Shown here: positions 5,490 through 7,911 of the stretch, one piece after another
How positions within the stretch are numbered: the stretch's first letter is position 1
Layout of the letters: each line of letters starts with the position of its first letter
From: Clostridiaceae bacterium UBA4839
Lineage (GTDB): Bacteria; Bacillota; Clostridia; Clostridiales; Caloramatoraceae
Length of the DNA stretch: 7,911 nt
Assembly: GCA_002400085.1 (NCBI GenBank)
Contig: DHEX01000065.1
Location: forward strand, 1 to 7,911
Direction: 5' to 3'
Notes under the pieces: generated by a model
Seen by the model: the letters and a program-made list of their open reading frames with translations, nothing else
Told to the model about the DNA's origin: nothing
Database searches by the model: none
Position numbers and translations under genes: made by a program

Positions 5490-5735
5490 TTATTTATCAA
5501 GACCTAAGAGCCAATTGACATTTACATTTAATACTCGAGATAAGGCTACCAATTCAATATCAGTGGTAATTCTTTTATGCTGCTCAAGTTTTGAAATGCT
5601 TGCTCTATCTATATAGACTGCAAGTGTTTCAAGTTTTGCAGATAGTTCCTGCTGTGTCATATTATTTTTTAACCTTGCGATTTTAACTCTAGAGCCTACA
5701 ATATTGCGTTTTTTGGAATCTAATATTAATTTCAT
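5490..5735 (-). CDS. XRE-family HTH regulator, copy B (proximal to the GGDEF gene)
   Basis: This is the 81-residue paralogue of copy A, with 75 of 81 residues identical and the same HTH layout: VGSRVKIARLKNN (helix 1), MTQQELSAKLE (helix 2), ASISKLEQHKR (recognition region), ending NWLLGLDK. The ribosome binding site AAAGGAGTG, read on the minus strand at about 5743-5751, is strong. It is transcribed away from the GGDEF gene across a 106-bp shared regulatory region with two intact dyads. That geometry is typical of a phage-repressor-like or SinR-like regulator controlling itself and its divergent neighbour. The family assignment is firm; the target is inferred from position alone. I see no membrane, ligand-binding or peptidase domain. 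Confidence 0.9.
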   Translation of the reverse strand: MKLILDSKKRNIVGSRVKIARLKNNMTQQELSAKLETLAVYIDRASISKLEQHKRITTDIELVALSRVLNVNVNWLLGLDK

Positions 5736-5750
5736 AATATATCACTCCTT

Positions 5751-5767
5751 TGTTCTCTATTGGAACA
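5751..5767 (-). promoter_or_regulatory. Operator dyad over the xre copy B start region
   Basis: TGTTCTCTATTGGAACA is a perfect TGTTC-N7-GAACA dyad just upstream of the copy B ribosome binding site. It lies where a transcript from a minus-strand -10 TAAAAT (plus-strand 5773-5778) would begin, so binding should block copy B expression. Confidence 0.55.
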
Positions 5768-5798
5768 TTTGTATTTTATCCGAAATTGTGTAATAATA

Positions 5799-5815
5799 TG
5801 TTCTAATAAAGAACA
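5799..5815 (+). promoter_or_regulatory. Operator dyad over the GGDEF gene promoter
   Basis: TGTTCTAATAAAGAACA is another perfect dyad, centred 48 bp from the previous one. A weak plus-strand promoter, TTGTAT (5769-5774) with TAATAA (5791-5796) or TAATAT (5794-5799), would start transcription within it. Repression of the GGDEF gene by the XRE proteins is therefore plausible. Confidence 0.5.
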
Positions 5816-5841
5816 AACAGAAAATTTGGGGGCTATTTGTA

Positions 5842-6732
5842 ATGTATAAGGGACGACATAGAACTAAGGAGATAATTCGAATTGTATTGAATTATGAAAA
5901 TAAGATTCAGTACAGCAGTATTAATAATGAAGAAGCCTATAATTACCTCAAAAAATTACATATTTTAGATAGGCTATCTGAAAATTCGTGCGTTCAATAT
6001 AGTTATGGCAAGTACTGGGTGATCATTAATAAAATTATTATTGCTAACCAAAAGTATTATGTAATTACTATTGATTTAAATAACTATAAATGCAGTGAAT
6101 GCAATAAAGTATTAGTGGATTCAGTTACAGGCTTATACAACAGAAACTACTGGGAACAGATTAACGATGGCTCAATATATCATTATCCTTATAGTAAAAA
6201 AGATCTCTCCCTTATATTTATCGATATAGATAATTTAAAAGAAATTAATGACTCTTTTGGGCATTTAGCAGGTGATAAGGCAATTGAAATAGTAGGGCAG
6301 GCAATTAAAAATAGTATAAGGAAAGAGGATTTAGGGATAAGGTATGGGGGTGACGAATTCATTGTTTTACTTTTTAAGCAGGATAAAAAAGCAACAAAAA
6401 AAGTAACAGATAGAATTAGGAGAGAAATTCATAAACTAGCGGTGGAACAAGGAATGAATATTCAAATTAGTGCAGGGATAGCCTGTACTGATTGCTTAGC
6501 AGATTTGGATGACATGATAGAAATAGCAGATAAAAATTTATATAGAGAAAAGGAAACGAAGAAGGAACATAATAATAAAGTTAATGATTTAGTAAATGAG
6601 ATTAGAGAGATAAGAGATGAATTAAACAGGAAAATTGATGGAAAGAACAAAATACCTACTGGTGCAGAGATATTAGAATTAAGCCAAAAGTTAGATGAAC
6701 TTATCACAAAATATAGTGAATATAGGGAATGA
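5842..6732 (+). CDS. GGDEF diguanylate cyclase fused to a Spo0E-like phosphatase domain
   Basis: This 296-residue soluble protein has three parts. Residues 1-92 are an unrecognised, Tyr- and Ile-rich region, possibly a degenerate PAS-like sensor, with a C84-S-E-C87 pair. Residues 93-237 are a complete GGDEF domain: DSVTGLYNR (93-101), FIDIDNLKEIND..GH..GD (126-145, metal ligand D128), and the active loop RYGGDEF (167-173). The inhibitory I-site RxxD (R160, D163) lies five residues before GGDEF. It should make c-di-GMP from two GTP and be product-inhibited. Residues about 246-291 match Spo0E-like aspartyl-phosphate phosphatases: two helices joined by a loop, with the S-Q-K-L-D motif at 281-285. 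Stand-alone Spo0E proteins dephosphorylate Spo0A. The start follows GGGGG at 5828-5832, a modest ribosome binding site, and lies next to an XRE operator. A terminator follows. The domain calls are firm; joint activity is inferred. Confidence 0.9.
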   Translation: MYKGRHRTKEIIRIVLNYENKIQYSSINNEEAYNYLKKLHILDRLSENSCVQYSYGKYWVIINKIIIANQKYYVITIDLNNYKCSECNKVLVDSVTGLYNRNYWEQINDGSIYHYPYSKKDLSLIFIDIDNLKEINDSFGHLAGDKAIEIVGQAIKNSIRKEDLGIRYGGDEFIVLLFKQDKKATKKVTDRIRREIHKLAVEQGMNIQISAGIACTDCLADLDDMIEIADKNLYREKETKKEHNNKVNDLVNEIREIRDELNRKIDGKNKIPTGAEILELSQKLDELITKYSEYRE

Positions 6733-6750
6733 AGTTTAAGGATAATTATA

Positions 6751-6798
6751 GGCAAGTGCATTTTTGCTTGGATGAAGGTACTTGCCTTATTTGTTTTC
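6751..6798 (+). terminator. Intrinsic terminator of the GGDEF-Spo0E gene
   Basis: GGCAAGT (6751-6757) pairs exactly with ACTTGCC (6780-6786) around a 22-base loop, and a T-rich tail follows (6787-6798). It lies 18 bp after the stop codon and covers an upstream in-frame ATG of the next gene, which supports a later start there. Confidence 0.6.
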
Positions 6799-6813
6799 AG
6801 AATAAGTAATAGT

Positions 6814-6842
6814 TCATATGGCTGTAAGTTTAAGCATATATA
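6814..6842 (+). promoter_or_regulatory. Candidate sigma-E-like promoter for the first DUF2508 gene
   Basis: TCATATG (6814-6820), 14 bp, then CATATATA (6835-6842) resembles the Bacillus sigma-E pattern (KMATATT, about 14 bp, CATACANT). An overlapping TATAAT (6841-6846) lacks a good -35. The start site would fall about ten bases before the ribosome binding site. Confidence 0.3.
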
Positions 6843-6873
6843 TAATAAAAGCAAATCTTATAAGGAGCATTTT

Positions 6874-7080
6874 ATGCACTTTATAAAAGATAATAGTGAT
6901 AAAAATTGTAAGAGTGATCCTTTAAAGGAAGAAATAAAAAGGACACTTCAGGAATTAGAAGAGGTCAGAGCTTATTTTAATTTTATTGAAGATCCGGATT
7001 TGCTGGAATACACTGTTTATAAAGAAAAGGCACTTTTAGCTAAAATATCATTCTTGATAAAGAAGGCAAAGTCAAAGTGA
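6874..7080 (+). CDS. DUF2508 (YaaL-like) protein, copy 1
   Basis: This is a 68-residue soluble helical protein of the DUF2508 family, small proteins often encoded between recR and bofA in spore formers; their biochemical role is unknown. The visible family core is LQELEEVRAYFNFIEDPDLLEYTVYKEKALLAKI (residues 25-58), written here as its blocks RAYF, (I)EDPDLLEY and YKEKALLAKIS. A basic end (KKAKSK) follows. The frame extends back to ATG 6772, but that ATG lies in the terminator of the preceding gene. ATG 6874 is seven bases after TAAGGAG (6861-6867), so I take it as the start. It shares about 62% of aligned residues with the second DUF2508 gene, indicating a local duplication. It is followed by a palindrome and a terminator, hence probably a separate transcript from its paralogue. 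Confidence 0.82.
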   Translation: MHFIKDNSDKNCKSDPLKEEIKRTLQELEEVRAYFNFIEDPDLLEYTVYKEKALLAKISFLIKKAKSK

Positions 7081-7106
7081 GAAAAGAGGTTTCCCTAACA
7101 ATTATA

Positions 7107-7133
7107 TATGCCATGTACCTGGCACGTGGCATA
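7107..7133. repeat. GTGCCAGGCAC-type palindromic repeat
   Basis: TATGCCATGT (7107-7116) pairs with ACGTGGCATA (7124-7133), with one T·G wobble, around the 7-base loop ACCTGGC. The reverse complement matches the element cut by the right edge (7891-7911) closely. It is probably a dispersed REP-like intergenic element. Confidence 0.6.
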
Positions 7134-7136
7134 AAA

Positions 7137-7163
7137 GTTGCTTTTCTTGAAGCAGCCTTTTTT
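7137..7163 (+). terminator. Intrinsic terminator after the first DUF2508 gene
   Basis: GTTGCTT (7137-7143) pairs with AAGCAGC (7150-7156), with one T·G pair, around TTCTTG. C and six Ts follow (7158-7163). Confidence 0.72.
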
Positions 7164-7180
7164 CGGATGTTCCCTAACAG

Positions 7181-7210
7181 TTGGCATATTGTCAGTTGTA
7201 TATGTATAAT
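7181..7210 (+). promoter_or_regulatory. Promoter of the second DUF2508 gene
   Basis: TTGGCA (7181-7186), 18 bp, TATAAT (7205-7210) is a good sigma-A promoter. The same bases also offer a sigma-E-like -35, GCATATT (7184-7190), 14 bp before TATAATTA, so the sigma factor is uncertain. Confidence 0.55.
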
Positions 7211-7274
7211 TATCCCTTATTATGGCAAAAATAGAAGTATAGCAATTAATATTTAAAATATAGGGGATGATTGT

Positions 7275-7526
7275 ATGGAAAGCAAGCAATTACAACAAAT
7301 TCAATATAATATATTAAATTTGTTAAGGATTAAGAAACATGCGAAAAACTTAAAGGAAGATGCTTTTAAAGAAGAAATACAAAATTCAATACAGGAGTTG
7401 GATGAAATAAGGCAGTATTTTGATTTGGTAGAGGATCCGGATTTAGTAGAATATACTATCTATAAAGAAAAAGCACTTTTAACTAAGATATCCTTTTTAG
7501 TTAGACAGGCTAAAAATGAAATTTAA
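7275..7526 (+). CDS. DUF2508 (YaaL-like) protein, copy 2
   Basis: This 83-residue soluble helical protein is of the same family as its upstream paralogue and closer to the usual DUF2508 length. After a Gln-rich N-terminus and a basic segment (RIKKHAKN), the family core is IQELDEIRQYF, then (V)EDPDLVEY, then YKEKALLTKIS (residues about 39-74), ending RQAKNEI. ATG 7275 is preceded by AGGGGAT at about 7262-7268. It has its own promoter and is followed 75 bp later by bofA, the same order as yaaL-bofA of Bacillus, which argues that this copy is the original one. The molecular role of the family is not established. I withhold a symbol because of the duplication. Confidence 0.87.
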   Translation: MESKQLQQIQYNILNLLRIKKHAKNLKEDAFKEEIQNSIQELDEIRQYFDLVEDPDLVEYTIYKEKALLTKISFLVRQAKNEI

Positions 7527-7546
7527 AAATAAAAATATTAGTATTG

Positions 7547-7575
7547 TGATATTTTTCAAACCAAAAGCATATCTA
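7547..7575 (+). promoter_or_regulatory. Candidate sigma-E-like promoter for bofA
   Basis: TGATATT (7547-7553) and CATATCTA (7568-7575) are 14 bp apart, the sigma-E spacing. The -35 core ATATT and the -10 CATA are kept. Bacillus bofA is transcribed by sigma-E, which adds plausibility. It ends about 19 bases before the ribosome binding site. Confidence 0.35.
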
Positions 7576-7601
7576 TTATTTAGACAAGTCATTGGAGGGG
7601 A

Positions 7602-7883
7602 ATGCCTTTGGTAGATCTTAAGTGGGATTCTAATATAATGTTATATATTGCGGTAGTAATTTTACTTCTTGTAATTGCTATTTCACTAAACAGGGGGAAA
7701 AAAGCTGCAAAAGTTATAGCTAAGTTTGTTTTAGGAGGAATGGTAATTTATTTTATTAACCTTATAGGAAAAAATTTTAATTTTAACATTCCGCTGAATC
7801 CTTTTACAGCGCTAACAGTTGGACTCCTTGAATTTCCTGGATTTATTCTTATATTGTTGGTAAAATATATAATATATCCTTGA
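7602..7883 (+). CDS. bofA: Pro-sigma-K processing inhibitor BofA family protein
   Basis: This 93-residue membrane protein is close to the usual BofA length of about 85-90. It has a first membrane segment at residues 11-29, a basic turn (NRGKKAAK), a second at 37-56 with YFINLIG, and a C-terminal hydrophobic segment from about 66. The BofA signature is IPLNPFTALTVG (63-74) followed by LLEFPGFILILL (75-86), including the conserved N and PG. In Bacillus, BofA sits in the outer forespore membrane and holds the SpoIVFB protease inactive with SpoIVFA until late sporulation; some Clostridia keep bofA although their sigma-K control differs. GGAGGGG at 7594-7600 is very near ATG 7602, and an in-frame TTG at 7608 is better spaced, so the start could be either. 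It follows a DUF2508 gene as in Bacillus. Confidence 0.9.
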   Translation: MPLVDLKWDSNIMLYIAVVILLLVIAISLNRGKKAAKVIAKFVLGGMVIYFINLIGKNFNFNIPLNPFTALTVGLLEFPGFILILLVKYIIYP

Positions 7884-7890
7884 ACATTAA

Positions 7891-7911
7891 TATGCCACGT
7901 GCCAGGCACGT
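7891..7911. repeat. GTGCCAGGCAC-type palindrome cut by the right edge
   Basis: TATGCCACGT, then GCCAGGC, then ACGT at the window end matches the reverse complement of 7107-7133 except for two bases. The core ACGTGCCAGGCACGT (7897-7911) is itself a perfect 7-bp inverted repeat around one base. The right arm is outside the window. It lies eight bases after the bofA stop and might also serve as its transcript end. Confidence 0.6.

Larger units (their letters stand above)
5146..5830. repeat. Tandem duplication of an xre gene with its upstream region
   Basis: Unit A (5146-5487) and unit B (5488-5830) are about 342 bp each and align throughout with a single one-base indel. Each holds an 81-codon xre gene on the minus strand plus its upstream region. 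GGTTATTT starts both units (5146, 5488), and GGCTATTT follows the second (5831-5838), consistent with recombination between short repeats. The ancestral arrangement was probably one xre gene divergent from the GGDEF gene. Confidence 0.9.
7091..7179. repeat. 10-bp direct repeats flanking a palindrome-terminator segment
   Basis: TTCCCTAACA occurs at 7091-7100 and 7170-7179 and brackets a 69-bp segment holding the palindrome at 7107-7133 and the terminator at 7137-7163. The layout is that of a small insertion with target duplication, though chance or replication slippage is possible. Confidence 0.4.

Noticed and set aside
5146..5830. The repeated xre units as a CRISPR or toxin-antitoxin array
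   Set aside because: The repeats are two 342-bp coding units with no short spacer pattern, and no toxin-like partner gene is present.
6462..6854. 130-codon minus-strand frame
   Set aside because: It is antisense to the end of the GGDEF-Spo0E gene, whose motifs are clear; its Leu/Ser-rich translation is typical of a shadow in AT-rich DNA.
6772..6873. 34-residue N-terminal extension of the first DUF2508 protein
   Set aside because: ATG 6772 lies within the upstream terminator hairpin and has no ribosome binding site; TAAGGAG at 6861 points to ATG 6874.
7095..7289. 64-codon minus-strand frame
   Set aside because: It spans the palindrome, the terminator and the promoter of the second DUF2508 gene, with no ribosome binding site.
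7531..7556. AAAAATAT/ATATTTTT hairpin after the second DUF2508 gene as a terminator
   Set aside because: The stem contains only A-T pairs and would be unstable; it also overlaps the candidate -35 of the bofA promoter.

Overview
The base composition is strongly AT-rich and the window carries endospore-forming Firmicute genes (a BofA-family protein, two YaaL/DUF2508 proteins and a Spo0E-type domain). Together with GGAGG-type ribosome binding sites and TTGACA/TATAAT promoters, this points to a spore-forming Clostridia chromosome. I cannot name a species from the sequence alone. There are no tRNA or rRNA genes, CRISPR arrays or recognisable transposases.

Left part (1-3000) reads as accessory sequence with decay. 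It has the 3' end of an unidentified gene, a very short lipoprotein-like ORF, a long sparsely coding stretch (562-1010), an overlapping pair (S51 peptidase-like protein and DUF1648 membrane protein), a remnant of a GNAT acetyltransferase, and a single-domain nucleotidyltransferase-fold gene. A dispersed 80-bp repeat that folds into a two-tier intrinsic terminator occurs at 601 and 2140, with a diverged but structurally similar copy at 4996.

Middle part (3100-4893) is a two-gene operon behind an exact consensus promoter (TTGACA, 17 bp, TATAAT) embedded in an inverted repeat. It encodes a PadR-family repressor and, overlapping it, a protein with an N-terminal HAAS-like helical domain fused to a SEDS (FtsW/RodA/SpoVE) membrane domain. 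The SEDS aspartate appears to be retained. No class B PBP partner is in the window.

Right part (5146-7911) looks like a sporulation-linked regulatory locus. Two nearly identical 81-residue XRE regulators lie in a tandem duplication of about 342 bp on the minus strand. Their upstream regions share the dyad TGTTC-N7-GAACA. Divergent from them is the most striking gene: a GGDEF diguanylate cyclase with intact GGDEF and RxxD I-site motifs, whose C-terminus carries a Spo0E-like aspartyl-phosphate phosphatase module (SQKLD). After its terminator come two paralogous DUF2508 genes and bofA, an order recalling recR-yaaL-bofA of Bacillus but without recR. Candidate sigma-E-like promoters precede both DUF2508 genes and bofA. 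An ACGTGCCAGGCACGT-type palindrome family appears on either side of the second DUF2508 gene and bofA, in opposite orientations.

Inference: the right part could link c-di-GMP synthesis, Spo0A phosphorelay output and later sigma-K control, with the XRE proteins setting expression of the fusion enzyme. That is a hypothesis from domain content and gene order, not a demonstrated pathway.
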